From: Gemmatimonadaceae bacterium
Lineage (GTDB): Bacteria > Gemmatimonadota > Gemmatimonadetes > Gemmatimonadales > Gemmatimonadaceae
Assembly: GCA_019637445.1 (NCBI GenBank)
Contig: JAHBVS010000001.1
Location: 1,771,586-1,835,585 of the forward strand
Reading direction: 5' to 3'
Length of the DNA: 64,000 nucleotides
The notes beneath the pieces were generated by a model. That model did no database searches. It saw only the letters and a list, made by a program, of their open reading frames with translations, and was not told the DNA's origin. The position numbers were made by a program, and so were the translations under genes. Every line of letters starts with the position of its first letter. Position 1 is the first letter of the stretch. Shown in pieces: positions 44,651 to 53,160 of this stretch.

Positions 44651-45925
44651 CTAGCCCACGCGGACGATGGCGTCGCTGCCGATGTCCGCGATCCGCCGCG
44701 TGCCGGCAAGCGCCATGACCGTACGTAACTCCCGCTTGAGCAACCGCAGCACCGCCGTCACGCCCGCCTCTCCGAAGGCACCGAGTCCCCAGAGGTACGG
44801 CCGCCCAATCCCGACGGCATCCGCCCCCATTGCCAATGCCTTGAAGACGTCCGTGCCGCGCCGCACGCCGGAGTCGAGGATCACCGGCACCCGCTTCCGA
44901 ACCACGCGCGCGATCTCCGGAAGCGATTCGATCGTTCCTCGTCCGGATTCGTCCGCGCGCCCGCCGTGATTGCTCACCACGATGCCATCCGCCCCGCGCC
45001 GCAGGCACTCGGCCGCATCCTCCGCGGTGACAATGCCCTTCACGTACACCGTCATGGGCGTGGCTGCCTTCAGCCGCTCCACAAACTCCCAAGTGTGCAT
45101 CGGCGTGTTGAAGTACTCGTCCTTCATCTCGATGCCGTCGAACATCGGCTTGCGGGCGAACTGCGTGTTCATGCTACCGTAGGAGTCGCTGGAAGCGTGG
45201 CACTGCGCGCAGTTGCGGCGGTCGCGCTTGATGAAGCGCGAGAGACTGATGCGATTGCTGGACACGGGCAGGTCCACGGTGAGCAGCACCACCGGACAGC
45301 CCGCGCCCTCAGCGCGGCGCAGCAGGCGCTCCGTGATCTCCCACTGGTTGGTGGGATAGAGCTGGTACCAGATGGGGGCGCCGCGTTCCTTGGCGACATC
45401 CTCCACCGAAGTTGTCGAGACGGTCGAGAGCATCATCAGGTGTCCTTCCGCCTTGGCCGCGCGCGCGGTGGCCAGTTCGCCTTCAGCGTGAAAGGCTCGC
45501 TGGCTGCCCGTGGGCATCACCACGATGGGCGAGTCTTGCTCCGTGCCTGATATGGACACCCGCATGTCGATGTCGCTGATATCGACGAGGCGCCGGCTGC
45601 GCAGCTGCCACCCGTCGAAGCCCGTACGGTTGGCGCGCAGCGTGGCGTCGCCGTCCACGCCAGTCGCGATATAGCCGTAATGCGCCGGTGGCAGCGTCCG
45701 CTGCGCGGTCACGCGCATATCGAACACATCGAGGGCGTCGTCGGCGCTGGAAATCAGTTCACCAAGGTCCTGGTCGGGTTCGCCGAGGGTGCCGAGTCGC
45801 TCCAAGGCCTGCTCGGCGGCGTTATCGTCGTCGGTGTCGCACCCGGCGGTCGCGAGGGCAGCGAGCAAGGGGCTCGCCGCGAGGTACTTCACGAGGGCGC
45901 GGCGTGAGGCGTCGGCGTCAGGCAT
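44651..45925 (-). CDS. Exported FMN-dependent alpha-hydroxy-acid dehydrogenase with CXXCH motif
   Basis: A 424-residue member of the lactate/glycolate/mandelate oxidase family from ATG 45925. The N-terminus SRRALVKYLAASPLLAALATAGC looks like a twin-arginine-type signal with a lipobox (Cys29; quoted as read, in part), so the enzyme is probably a lipoprotein outside the cytoplasm. The TIM-barrel FMN core has MPTGSQRAFHAEGE, the catalytic base His320 in VVSNHGGRADES and the phosphate loop DSGVRRGTDVFKAL. Between these is RRNCAQCHASSD: Cys239, Cys242 and His243 form a heme-c attachment motif, not expected in this family. It may pass electrons to a bound heme or cytochrome. The ORF upstream of 45925 is not coding. 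Confidence 0.85.
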   Translation of the reverse strand: MPDADASRRALVKYLAASPLLAALATAGCDTDDDNAAEQALERLGTLGEPDQDLGELISSADDALDVFDMRVTAQRTLPPAHYGYIATGVDGDATLRANRTGFDGWQLRSRRLVDISDIDMRVSISGTEQDSPIVVMPTGSQRAFHAEGELATARAAKAEGHLMMLSTVSTTSVEDVAKERGAPIWYQLYPTNQWEITERLLRRAEGAGCPVVLLTVDLPVSSNRISLSRFIKRDRRNCAQCHASSDSYGSMNTQFARKPMFDGIEMKDEYFNTPMHTWEFVERLKAATPMTVYVKGIVTAEDAAECLRRGADGIVVSNHGGRADESGRGTIESLPEIARVVRKRVPVILDSGVRRGTDVFKALAMGADAVGIGRPYLWGLGAFGEAGVTAVLRLLKRELRTVMALAGTRRIADIGSDAIVRVG

Positions 45926-46031
45926 GTCGGGCTCGCAGGTGGTGGGGTACGGCGAACATACGGCACAAGGCCGCACACCACGAGAGCGGCCGACGTCGAA
46001 GGAGGTACCTGTGCGCGCGCTCCGGCCGATC

Positions 46032-46595
46032 CTAGGCTGCGGAGCGAGCGTTCGGCGTCCGACGCGGAGACAGCTCCCGCGCCGTAATCCACACGCCGAA
46101 CACCACTTCGATTGCGGCAACCACGTAGGGAACCGTCGCTCCGCTCGGCATCCCCATGAAGATGCTGCCCAGTCCGACGCCACAGAGAACGGCGGCAATC
46201 ACCCAATACACAACATCGCCGTAGGCAGTGCGGAATCCGAAGTAGTGGGCGCCCACGGCAATGGCGGAGAGCGGGAACACGAGTTCCGGTCGATAAGGCA
46301 ACAGCAACCAGGCCGCGAGGAATCCGGCAAGCATCGGAAACACCGTTTCCGTCACCGTGCGCCCACCGATGTTCGTCACAGACGGAGGATCTCGGCGAAA
46401 CACGACGCGCACCAAGAGCGCCGAGATGGGGAAGATTGTCATCCCGCCGAAGAACAGGAACACGAATCCGGTAGGGACACCCGCCCGCGAGCTGGCCAGC
46501 GCCGCGACAAGCCACACAATCCCTGAGACGATCGCGCCCGGCCCACCGTTGAGGTACGACGCTCGGAGTTCAACCTGCGCGGATGCAACGTCCAC
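46032..46595 (-). CDS. DUF7010-like membrane protein
   Basis: A 187-residue inner-membrane protein with six predicted helices and a short basic tail. Sequence landmarks are LNGGPGAIVSGIVWLVAAL, FLFFGGMTIFPISALLV, FPMLAGFLAAWLLLPYR, AHYFGFRTAYGDVVYWVI and GSIFMGMPSGATVPYVVAAIE (parts). These fit the uncharacterised DUF7010 type. It lies 107 bp upstream of the hydroxy-acid dehydrogenase start, same strand. Function unknown. Confidence 0.72.
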   Translation of the reverse strand: MDVASAQVELRASYLNGGPGAIVSGIVWLVAALASSRAGVPTGFVFLFFGGMTIFPISALLVRVVFRRDPPSVTNIGGRTVTETVFPMLAGFLAAWLLLPYRPELVFPLSAIAVGAHYFGFRTAYGDVVYWVIAAVLCGVGLGSIFMGMPSGATVPYVVAAIEVVFGVWITARELSPRRTPNARSAA

Positions 46596-46779
46596 GGTTC
46601 TTCCTCCCTATGTGTCGTGTGCCGACCTGGTGGCGGCTCGAGAGCACCTACGGCGCAGCTCCGCGCCGGATTCACCCGACGCAGGATGCGCCCTAGAATC
46701 GCGAGTGGGACAGAGCGGGCAGCGGGAGTAACTTGCTACTGGGACAAGAGCATCAACGCCTGTATAGCAGAGGACGGCG

Positions 46780-47052
46780 ATGTCGAGGGCATTCCTGAGG
46801 GACGATGCGGAAGGGGAGATGCCCCGCCGCAACTACGCGCTGCCGGATCGCGATGATCCCGGCTTCGACCGTGCTGCGGCGCGGGCGTTGTTGGAAGCCG
46901 CGTGTGTGAATGAGACGCAGCTCGCCGAGCGGGCCACGGGCTACTACTGGGGCGAACCCAAGCTGCGTCCGTACGTCGAGGAAGTCGTCGCGGAGGCGGA
47001 AGCTGCCGGCCAGGAGCGGCTAGAGCAGGTGGCGCGTCGATATCTGCGGTAG
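46780..47052 (+). CDS. Small conserved hypothetical protein
   Basis: A 90-residue acidic soluble protein. The N-terminus MSRAFLRDDAEGEMPRR, then YALPDRDDPGFDRAAARALLEAA and an alpha-helical C-terminus (EEVVAEAEAAGQERLEQVARRYL) look like a conserved small family, but I cannot name it. No catalytic motif. It is convergent with the small membrane-protein gene, 3 bp apart. Confidence 0.55.
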   Translation: MSRAFLRDDAEGEMPRRNYALPDRDDPGFDRAAARALLEAACVNETQLAERATGYYWGEPKLRPYVEEVVAEAEAAGQERLEQVARRYLR

Positions 47053-47054
47053 CG

Positions 47055-47393
47055 CTACGCGATCCAGGCCGCGAGTGCCCAGACGATGCCCGCGGCATAC
47101 AGCGTCCCGAAGATCTCCTTGTTGTAGCGCGCCAGCCACTCGGGCAGATAGATGTCGAAGTTCGGCCGGCGGTCCTCGGTGTACCTCGCAGCGACATCCG
47201 TGAGTGGGCAGCGCCAGGAATTGAGCGCGAGCACCAGCGCTTCGCCGGCGACGAACCCGATGAGGATGCCGGCCAGGCCCAGCCGGCCGCGCCACAGCGC
47301 GAGCGGGATGCCAACCACGCAAGAGGCGAAAAAGGCCCAGGCGACCGTATGCACTAGCTTCACGGCCCGCAACTTCGAGGCTGCTCGGCTCAC
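47055..47393 (-). CDS. Small membrane protein, DUF2784-like
   Basis: A 112-residue protein with three membrane helices: VKLVHTVAWAFFASCVVGIP, LGLAGILIGFVAGEALVLAL and FGTLYAAGIVWALAAWI. The conserved loop NSWRCPLTDVAARY...FDIYLPEWLARYN joins helices 2 and 3. NSWRCPLT and the helix order resemble DUF2784 (tentative). It ends 3 bp from the stop of the preceding small gene and starts 5 bp downstream of the CoA-binding protein gene. Confidence 0.62.
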   Translation of the reverse strand: MSRAASKLRAVKLVHTVAWAFFASCVVGIPLALWRGRLGLAGILIGFVAGEALVLALNSWRCPLTDVAARYTEDRRPNFDIYLPEWLARYNKEIFGTLYAAGIVWALAAWIA

Positions 47394-47397
47394 GAAG

Positions 47398-47838
47398 TCA
47401 CCGTCCCCGCTCCTGCAGCTCCACCATCAAGCACCGATCCTGCACCACGTCAACGCCCTCCTCCGCGAGCGCCTGCGCCACCGCGTCGTTACGAATCCCC
47501 GACTGCAGCCAGACTGCGCGCGGTCGTGACGCCAGAAGGTCGTCCAGGTGCCCCGTCACATCCTTCGATCGGCGGAACACGTTCACCAGGTCCACACGCT
47601 CCCCAATCGCCGCGATGCTGCGGTACACCGGCTCGCCGAGGATTGAGCTGACCTCGGGATAGTAGACCGGAACAGGGATCACCCGCATCCCCGACCGCTG
47701 CACGTACTCGGGGACCCAGAACGCCGGTGCCCCGGATTCCGGGACCTTGATGCCCAGCACCGCCACGGTGCGCACGCGGTCCAGGAGCGCCGAAATCTCG
47801 GCATCTGTCTCGAGGAGGTGCTTCCGCCAATCGGCCAT
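47398..47838 (-). CDS. CoA-binding domain protein
   Basis: A 146-residue single-domain protein of the CoA_binding_2 (succinyl-CoA-synthetase-like Rossmann) type. Landmarks: VAVLGIKVPESGAPAFWVPEY (nucleotide loop, in part), GMRVIPVPVYYPEV, DLVNVFRRS, AVWLQSGIRND and VVQDRCLMVEL with the conserved Cys after QDR. Such stand-alone domains bind CoA, often through a disulfide; physiological role unclear. It is divergent from the saccharopine-dehydrogenase-like gene. Confidence 0.88.
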   Translation of the reverse strand: MADWRKHLLETDAEISALLDRVRTVAVLGIKVPESGAPAFWVPEYVQRSGMRVIPVPVYYPEVSSILGEPVYRSIAAIGERVDLVNVFRRSKDVTGHLDDLLASRPRAVWLQSGIRNDAVAQALAEEGVDVVQDRCLMVELQERGR

Positions 47839-47906
47839 GTCAAATCGGATGAAATGAGCTGGTCCCGCCGCTAGATTCCCAAAGCTACCCCCTGACCGGA
47901 GACTCG

Positions 47907-49058
47907 ATGCGGCTTCTCGTCCTCGGCGCCGGCCTGCAAGGCTCGGCCTGCGCCTACGACTTGTTGCAGAACCCTGACGTGAAGGAAGTGCGACTGGCGG
48001 ACCGCGTCACCGACGCGCTGCCGGACTTCCTGCAGCCATATGTGGGCAAGGGCCGACTCCAGCCCATCGCCCTCGACGTGAAGGACGCCGCCGCCGTGGC
48101 CCGTGCGATGGACGGTGTGCAGGCCGTGATGTGCGCGCTGCCCTACTACTTCAACGAGCCGATGACCCGCGCGGCGATCGCCGCGGGTGCCCATTTCTGC
48201 GACCTGGGCGGCAACACGGAGATCGTCCAGGAGCAAAAGCAGCTCGACGCCGAGGCGAAGGCCAAGGGTGTGACGGTGATCCCGGACTGCGGCCTCGCGC
48301 CCGGGATGGTGAACGTGCTCGCGCAGCTGGGAATCGACCGGCTAGACAAGACGGACTCGGTGCGCATCTACGTCGGTGGCCTGCCGCAGCACCCCGAAGG
48401 CCCGCTCAAGTACCAGATCGTCTATTCGATCGAAGGCGTGCTGGACTACTACACGACGCTCAGCTGGATCGTCCGCGACGGCAAGCGGATGGAAGTGAAG
48501 GCGCTGAGCGAGATCGAGCCGGTGCACTTCGATGCGCCGGTGGGCGAGTTGGAGGCCTTCCACACGGCAGGCGGGCTCTCGACGATGGCGCACCGCTACG
48601 AAGGCAAGATCCCGGAGATGGAGTACAAGACCCTGCGCTACCCCGGGCACGCGAAGATTATGGAGGCCATCCGCGAGCTCGGACTGCTCGAGGACAAGCC
48701 GGTGGACGTGAAGGGCACGCCGGTGGTGCCGCGTGATGTGGCGATTGCGCAGATGCAGCCACGCCTGTTCAAGCGCGAGAGTCCGGACCTGGTGGCCCTG
48801 CGCGTGGTGGTGAAGGGCACGAAGAACGGCAAGCCGCAGACGCAGAGCTTCGAGCTGGTGGATCGGAGGGACGCCGAGCACGGCATCAGCGCGATGATGC
48901 GCACCACGGGCTATTCACTGTCCATCACGGGGCAGTTGCAGGCACAGGGGCTCGTGAAGCCTGCCGGCGTGCACACGCCTGACGAGTGCGTGCCTGGCGA
49001 GCGCTACGTGGCGGAGCTCGCCAAGCGCGGGATCAACATTCGCGAAACAGTATCCTGA
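47907..49058 (+). CDS. Saccharopine dehydrogenase-family oxidoreductase
   Basis: A 383-residue enzyme with an N-terminal NAD(P)-binding Rossmann fold (LLVLGAGLQGSACAYDLL) and the saccharopine-dehydrogenase C-terminal domain. ALPYYFNEPMTRAAI, FCDLGGNTEIVQEQ and PDCGLAPGMVNVLA are the substrate-site motifs. It resembles L-lysine dehydrogenase / saccharopine-reductase types, but the substrate is not fixed by the sequence. A TAGATTCC box (47872-47879), 20 bases after ATG, recalls the other promoters here with a weak upstream element. It is followed by a hairpin. Confidence 0.85.
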   Translation: MRLLVLGAGLQGSACAYDLLQNPDVKEVRLADRVTDALPDFLQPYVGKGRLQPIALDVKDAAAVARAMDGVQAVMCALPYYFNEPMTRAAIAAGAHFCDLGGNTEIVQEQKQLDAEAKAKGVTVIPDCGLAPGMVNVLAQLGIDRLDKTDSVRIYVGGLPQHPEGPLKYQIVYSIEGVLDYYTTLSWIVRDGKRMEVKALSEIEPVHFDAPVGELEAFHTAGGLSTMAHRYEGKIPEMEYKTLRYPGHAKIMEAIRELGLLEDKPVDVKGTPVVPRDVAIAQMQPRLFKRESPDLVALRVVVKGTKNGKPQTQSFELVDRRDAEHGISAMMRTTGYSLSITGQLQAQGLVKPAGVHTPDECVPGERYVAELAKRGINIRETVS

Positions 49059-49087
49059 GGCGAAACGGCGCCGCAGCGAGCGTGATG

Positions 49088-49113
49088 CCGGCGGAACCGC
49101 GGAATGCCGCCGG
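49088..49113 (+). terminator. Hairpin after the saccharopine dehydrogenase-like gene
   Basis: CCGGCGG (49088-49094) pairs with CCGCCGG (49107-49113), loop 12 bases, 30 bp after the stop, followed by AACAGGTTT. Moderate strength. Confidence 0.45.
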
Positions 49114-49271
49114 AACAGGTTTAACGCGAACGTAATGCCCAAACGTCTCACGAGCGGGAACCATCCCCAGTCGTGACGCGTAGTTGGCTCAACGGGTATC
49201 TCGTCATACGCGGTGGACGATTCCCGTCACGCGCAGTAGGCTTGCGACACCTCAACCGGAAGGAGGGAGCG

Positions 49272-49526
49272 ATGGCTGAAAATGCGTTCGTAGTCCGTAC
49301 CTTCCCGAACAGCGTCGAGGCGGAGTTTGCCCAGGCGGTGCTGGATGCCAATGGCATCGCCTGCATGTTGCTGAAGGACAACGGCGGTGGGATGCTGCCG
49401 TTCCTGGATGTGCTGCACCCGGTGCGCTTGGTCGTGCGGCAGGGCGATGTGGATACGGCGGTGCGGCTGCTCGATGCGACGGCGGCCACGGATCCCAACG
49501 CCAAGGAACCACCGCTGCCGAGCTAG
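49272..49526 (+). CDS. DUF2007-like small protein
   Basis: An 84-residue protein from ATG 49272, chosen because AAGGAGGG lies just upstream; the in-frame extension to 49173 has no such site. AFVVRTFPNSVEAEFAQAVLDANGI with VRLVVRQGDVDTAVRLLD (parts) is the ferredoxin-like beta-alpha-beta pattern of DUF2007, called a putative signal-transducing domain. There are no ligand residues to name. Confidence 0.8.
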   Translation: MAENAFVVRTFPNSVEAEFAQAVLDANGIACMLLKDNGGGMLPFLDVLHPVRLVVRQGDVDTAVRLLDATAATDPNAKEPPLPS

Positions 49527-49560
49527 TAGTAGACTCTGCGCCGCCCGCGCGCTTGTCTCG

Positions 49561-51078
49561 TCAGCGCGCGAAGCCGGCCAGCGTCACGCCCATCGCATCG
49601 ATGGTGGAGCGGGCGCGCCAGAGATCTCGACCGTTGTACAGGAAGGCGAAGGCCAAGAGCTCCCCCGAGCGGGTCGTCACGTACCCGCCGAGGGAGCTCA
49701 CGTCGTTCGTGGTGCCGGTCTTGGCGCGGAGGTTGTTGTCGGCCGGTGTGCGGCGCATGCGGGTGCGCAAGGTCTCGGTGCGGCCCGCGACGGGTAGCGT
49801 GGTCGCGAAGACTTCGCCCCAAGGCGCGGCCTGCGCGTAGCTCAGCAGCTGCACCATCGACTTCGCCGTCACACGGTCGTGCGTGGAGAGGCCACTGCCA
49901 TCCGCGGCGAACACGGCGTTGCGGTCGGCGCCTACGCGAGATTCGAGAAAGGCGCGCAGGGCTTCGTTGGCCGCGGCGGCCGACCCGGCGTCCTGCTCGG
50001 TGCGCGCGGCATTCCGGAACAGCAGTTCGGCGAAGTGGTTGTTGCTCTCGCCGTTCATCGTCATGATCAGCTGCGCCAGCGGCGCCGAACCCCACGCGGT
50101 GAGACGCTCGGCATTCCCGGGCGCGGGATCGGCGCGGACTTCACCGTCGATCACGATGCCGCGTTTCTCAAGCGCGGCGCGGAAGGATGCGGCGGCGAAT
50201 CGCTCCGGTTCCTCGACGACCACGCGGTAGCGCCGCTCCGGGCTTGAGGCGCCTATCCATCCGTGCACGCGGAAGTGGCCGGCCACGGTGTCCTGCCACA
50301 CGCGAATCCAGGCGCCGCGGCTGCCTTCGCGCACGTTCACCGTGGAGTTGATGGGGATACCGTAGAGTTCTTCCTCGAACTGCACGGTGGCCCCGCGCGC
50401 GGTGGAGCGCACGACGATGTTGGCGATGTTCTCGTTGACGCTGAGCGCCGAGACGCGGGCCGCGTAGCCGGCCTGGAGGTAGCGGCGCAGCCAGCCGTCG
50501 GGCACGCGGCTGTCCTGGAACGCCGAGGCGTCGCCGACGATGTCGCCGGTCACGCGACGCACACCGGTCGCGTAGACCTGGTCAGCGATCGCGTCCATCG
50601 GCGAGACGCCATCGTGCCAGTTGCGATAGCGCGGGGAGAGCGAGGGGTCGCCGGCGCCCTTGAGGTAGAGATTGCCGGTGATCGTGCCGTCACTGAGCGC
50701 GCCGTCGCGCAGGATCTCGGTGCGGAACTGATGTGCGGGGCCGAAGCGGTCGAGTGCCATCGCCGACGTGTACAGCTTCATCGTCGACGCCGGCAGCAGC
50801 AGGGCGTCCGGATTGTGCGCGAACAGCGTGTCGCCGCGGGTAAGCGAGACGACCATCACGCCCCAGGCGCCGCGCGTGGTGGAGGCGCGAATCAGGGTTG
50901 CGAGGTCACGCTGCAGTGCAGCGCTGCCGATGGGACTGGTCGCGGCCGGCGTCGGCCGCGGCGCTGGCCGTCGGCCTGCCGGTGCCGTGGGGGGCCGCGG
51001 GGTCTGCGCTGCCGCGTCCACGGTGCCGATCAGGGCACAGCAGGCGAGGAGGGCGACGACGGCGCGGCGATGAGGCAT
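49561..51078 (-). CDS. dacB: D-alanyl-D-alanine carboxypeptidase/endopeptidase (PBP4, DacB type)
   Basis: A 505-residue periplasmic class C penicillin-binding protein. Signal peptide to about residue 25, then a Pro/Ala linker. The three active-site motifs of the fold are present: Ser98-Thr-Met-Lys101 (LPASTMKLY), SVN in ALSVNENIA and KTGT in LRAKTGTTND. The large insertion between the first two motifs identifies the PBP4 subclass. It trims or cleaves peptidoglycan cross-links. It follows ctaG after 30 bp on the same strand. Confidence 0.94.
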   Translation of the reverse strand: MPHRRAVVALLACCALIGTVDAAAQTPRPPTAPAGRRPAPRPTPAATSPIGSAALQRDLATLIRASTTRGAWGVMVVSLTRGDTLFAHNPDALLLPASTMKLYTSAMALDRFGPAHQFRTEILRDGALSDGTITGNLYLKGAGDPSLSPRYRNWHDGVSPMDAIADQVYATGVRRVTGDIVGDASAFQDSRVPDGWLRRYLQAGYAARVSALSVNENIANIVVRSTARGATVQFEEELYGIPINSTVNVREGSRGAWIRVWQDTVAGHFRVHGWIGASSPERRYRVVVEEPERFAAASFRAALEKRGIVIDGEVRADPAPGNAERLTAWGSAPLAQLIMTMNGESNNHFAELLFRNAARTEQDAGSAAAANEALRAFLESRVGADRNAVFAADGSGLSTHDRVTAKSMVQLLSYAQAAPWGEVFATTLPVAGRTETLRTRMRRTPADNNLRAKTGTTNDVSSLGGYVTTRSGELLAFAFLYNGRDLWRARSTIDAMGVTLAGFAR

Positions 51079-51108
51079 CTGTGCAGGTTAACCAGTGAGA
51101 CGAGGGGC

Positions 51109-51930
51109 TCAAGCCCTGACTTGCGCGCCGGCCCTGTCGTCACGCTGGCTGGTGCTCCAGCGGAAGAAGATCACCGAGGTGATCAGGTAGAAGAACAGGC
51201 CGCCGGGGATCCACATGATCAGGCCCCCGAGGCGCTGGTCCTCAAGGGGCGAGAGGCCCCAGAGGCGTGGCGCGCTGGCATAGGCAGGATAGAGCACGTG
51301 GTCTGCATACACGATGAAGATCGAGATGATCGTCATCGGGAGCGTCAGCAGGAAGCTGTAGAGCATCTGCCCCGGATAACTGAGTCTCGGCAGCTCCGGC
51401 AGCGGGCTCAACATGGGCCACCACATGATGACCGAGGCCACGAGGAACATCAGGTGCTGCAGGATGTGGATCTCGTGGTGGAACATCGCGGAGTTGTACA
51501 GCGGGGGGAGGTGCCAGCCGGCCAGGACGACGTTGAAGATCGTGAAGGCGGCGGTGGCTGGCGTGACCTTCTCCGCGAACTTCCTGATGGGCCTGAACTG
51601 CAAGGCGGGGCGGAGCATCCAGCCGGGAGTGCCCATCAGCAGCAGTGGCGGCACGACGATGGTGAGCACGAGGTGCTGCACCATGTGGCCGGTGAACAAG
51701 TAGTAGTCGCTGATGTCGTGGACGGGGCCGTTCAGCGTCAGGAACATCAGCAGCAGGCCAGTGCTGAAGCTGGCGGTCTGGAACAGCGTCGGTTTGTGGC
51801 TGCCGTCTCTTGGGATGCGGGAGAGCCACAACGCCTGGATCGCCAGGATGCCGATGACGGTGGACCAGTGGAGGGTGAAGCCTCCCTGGCTGAGGTCGAC
51901 GTTTGGGTGGGCCCAGATGACAGGCTTCAT
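51109..51930 (-). CDS. ctaG: Cytochrome c oxidase assembly protein CtaG (caa3 type)
   Basis: A 273-residue inner-membrane protein with seven hydrophobic helices. Conserved His and Pro motifs (FTGHMVQHLVLTIVVPPLLLMG, GWHLPPLYN, FHHEIHILQHLMFL and MWWPMLSPLP, in parts) match the caa3_CtaG family that assists assembly of caa3 oxidase. It is last in the oxidase operon, separated from subunit IV by a 195-bp repeat insert whose end abuts this ATG. Confidence 0.92.
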   Translation of the reverse strand: MKPVIWAHPNVDLSQGGFTLHWSTVIGILAIQALWLSRIPRDGSHKPTLFQTASFSTGLLLMFLTLNGPVHDISDYYLFTGHMVQHLVLTIVVPPLLLMGTPGWMLRPALQFRPIRKFAEKVTPATAAFTIFNVVLAGWHLPPLYNSAMFHHEIHILQHLMFLVASVIMWWPMLSPLPELPRLSYPGQMLYSFLLTLPMTIISIFIVYADHVLYPAYASAPRLWGLSPLEDQRLGGLIMWIPGGLFFYLITSVIFFRWSTSQRDDRAGAQVRA

Positions 51931-52127
51931 GCGGGATGCGGGGTGGAACTACGCAGAGGGAAGCGGGAACGGGATGCGGGATGATGCGGGGCGCGGGACT
52001 TGATGCGGGGGAGGATGCGGAGGGAGATGCGGGGGGGGGGGATACGGGATGCGGGGGCGCCCGGAGATTCCGAGCCACCCCCGCATCGCGTTTCAGCCTT
52101 CGTCCTACAACCTTCGTCCTCCGTCCT
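51931..52127. repeat. GATGCGGG repeat element, gene-free copy within the oxidase operon
   Basis: The 86 bases 51935-52020 align without gaps to 60362-60447 with about six differences. The core GCGGGAACGGGATGCGGGAT continues to 51991 (core 51963-51991) and is 28/29 identical, inverted, at 60996-61024. To its right GATGCGGGGG (52048-52057) pairs with CCCCCGCATC (52078-52087) as a hairpin. Then two CCTTCGTCCT units (52097-52106, 52111-52120) run into the subunit IV stop codon. It fills the entire gap between ctaG start and subunit IV stop. Confidence 0.85.
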
Positions 52128-52437
52128 AGAGAACAAACTTCCCAAACAGGAACAACAGTGCCGTGATCGTCGCGCCGGCAATGATGAGCGGGCCGGTGAA
52201 CAGGGCCTTGAACAGCTTGTGGTCGTACTTGAGGTGCATGTAGAACAGCACCACGATGGCGAACTTGGCGGCCGACATGATGATCAGCGCCGGATTGAAC
52301 AGCGGTGAGGCGACCAGGCTTGGGATGTAGTAGGCCCAGACCTCGATGGCCGTGATCAGCGTCAGGATGACGCCGACCTTGATGTACGTGGCGCCGGTCG
52401 GGTGCGCGTGGGCGGCGTCCTTGTGCTCGTGTGCCAT
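52126..52437 (-). CDS. Cytochrome c oxidase subunit IV (prokaryotic)
   Basis: A 103-residue protein from ATG 52437 with three membrane helices (KVGVILTLITAIEVWAYYI, IIMSAAKFAIVVLFYMHLKY and IIAGATITALLFLFGKFVL). The His-rich N-terminus (HEHKDAAHAHPTG) and YMHLKYD are typical of the small CyoD/CtaF subunit. It follows coxC after 16 bp. An in-frame extension to 52563 lies within coxC and is not coding. Confidence 0.88.
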   Translation of the reverse strand: MAHEHKDAAHAHPTGATYIKVGVILTLITAIEVWAYYIPSLVASPLFNPALIIMSAAKFAIVVLFYMHLKYDHKLFKALFTGPLIIAGATITALLFLFGKFVL

Positions 52438-52453
52438 GGGCGTCTCCGTCCGG

Positions 52454-53146
52454 TTACTGGATGAGGTAGATGAGCGTGAAGATCGCGATCCAGACCACGT
52501 CCACGAAGTGCCAGTAGAGCGCGGCGATGTCCACGAGCAGCTCGTCCTTGGGGCCGAGCCCACGCGTCCGGTCCACCCACAGCAGCGACATCAGCCAGAG
52601 CACGCCGACCGTCACGTGCGCACCGTGGAAGCCGGTGAGCGTGAAGAAGGTGGAGCCGAAGAGGTTGGTCTTGATCGTCAGGCCTTCGCGGACGAACGAG
52701 GTGAACTCGTAGGCCTGGAAGCCGAGGAAGGTCGTGCCGAGCAGGGCCGTCATGAACAGCCAGGTCTGGGAGGAGCGCTGGATGCGCGTCCACCAGTTGG
52801 CGCCCTCGGGCAGCGGCGTGTCCTTGAGCTGCACGGCCTGCAGGGCGAGCACCATGGCGAGGGACGACATCAGCAGCACGAAGGTCGAGGCCGACGTGAC
52901 CGGGATGTCGAGGATGGGCTTGAAGACCTGCCCGGCCTCGTTGATGTACTCGGTGTGCGGGAAGGGCCCGACGATGGAGCGGCCCTTGTAGATGAGGTAC
53001 GTGGCGATCAGCGACGCGAAGAGCATGCACTCCGACCCGATGAACGCCCAGATGGCGATCTTCCGGTGGTCGAGGCCCGTCGTCGTGTAGTGATGGTGCG
53101 CGTGCCCTTCGTCGTGGGCGTGCGCGGCGGCGGCGTGTGCGGACAC
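52454..53146 (-). CDS. coxC: Cytochrome c oxidase subunit III
   Basis: A 230-residue membrane subunit with five helices; AHAHDEGHAHHH at the N-terminus, KIAIWAFIGSECMLFASLIA, PLPEGANWWTRIQRSSQTWL and GFHGAHVTVGVLWLMSLL followed by ALYWHFVDVVWIAIFTLIYL (parts) are the conserved COX3 segments. It binds no metal and stabilises subunit I. It lies 14 bp after coxA. Confidence 0.95.
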   Translation of the reverse strand: MSAHAAAAHAHDEGHAHHHYTTTGLDHRKIAIWAFIGSECMLFASLIATYLIYKGRSIVGPFPHTEYINEAGQVFKPILDIPVTSASTFVLLMSSLAMVLALQAVQLKDTPLPEGANWWTRIQRSSQTWLFMTALLGTTFLGFQAYEFTSFVREGLTIKTNLFGSTFFTLTGFHGAHVTVGVLWLMSLLWVDRTRGLGPKDELLVDIAALYWHFVDVVWIAIFTLIYLIQ

Positions 53147-53160
53147 TGTGATGGTCTCCC

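Noticed and set aside
45926-46198. In-frame upstream extension of the hydroxy-acid dehydrogenase
   Set aside because: Would bury the export signal; sequence is Arg/Cys-rich and partly overlaps the DUF7010 gene.
50263-51984. 573-codon plus-strand ORF across dacB and ctaG
   Set aside because: Spans the antisense of two clear genes and their gap; composition is that of an antisense frame.
51931-52127. CRISPR array or simple tandem repeat
   Set aside because: Units vary in length and are not separated by unique spacers of even size; no cas genes.
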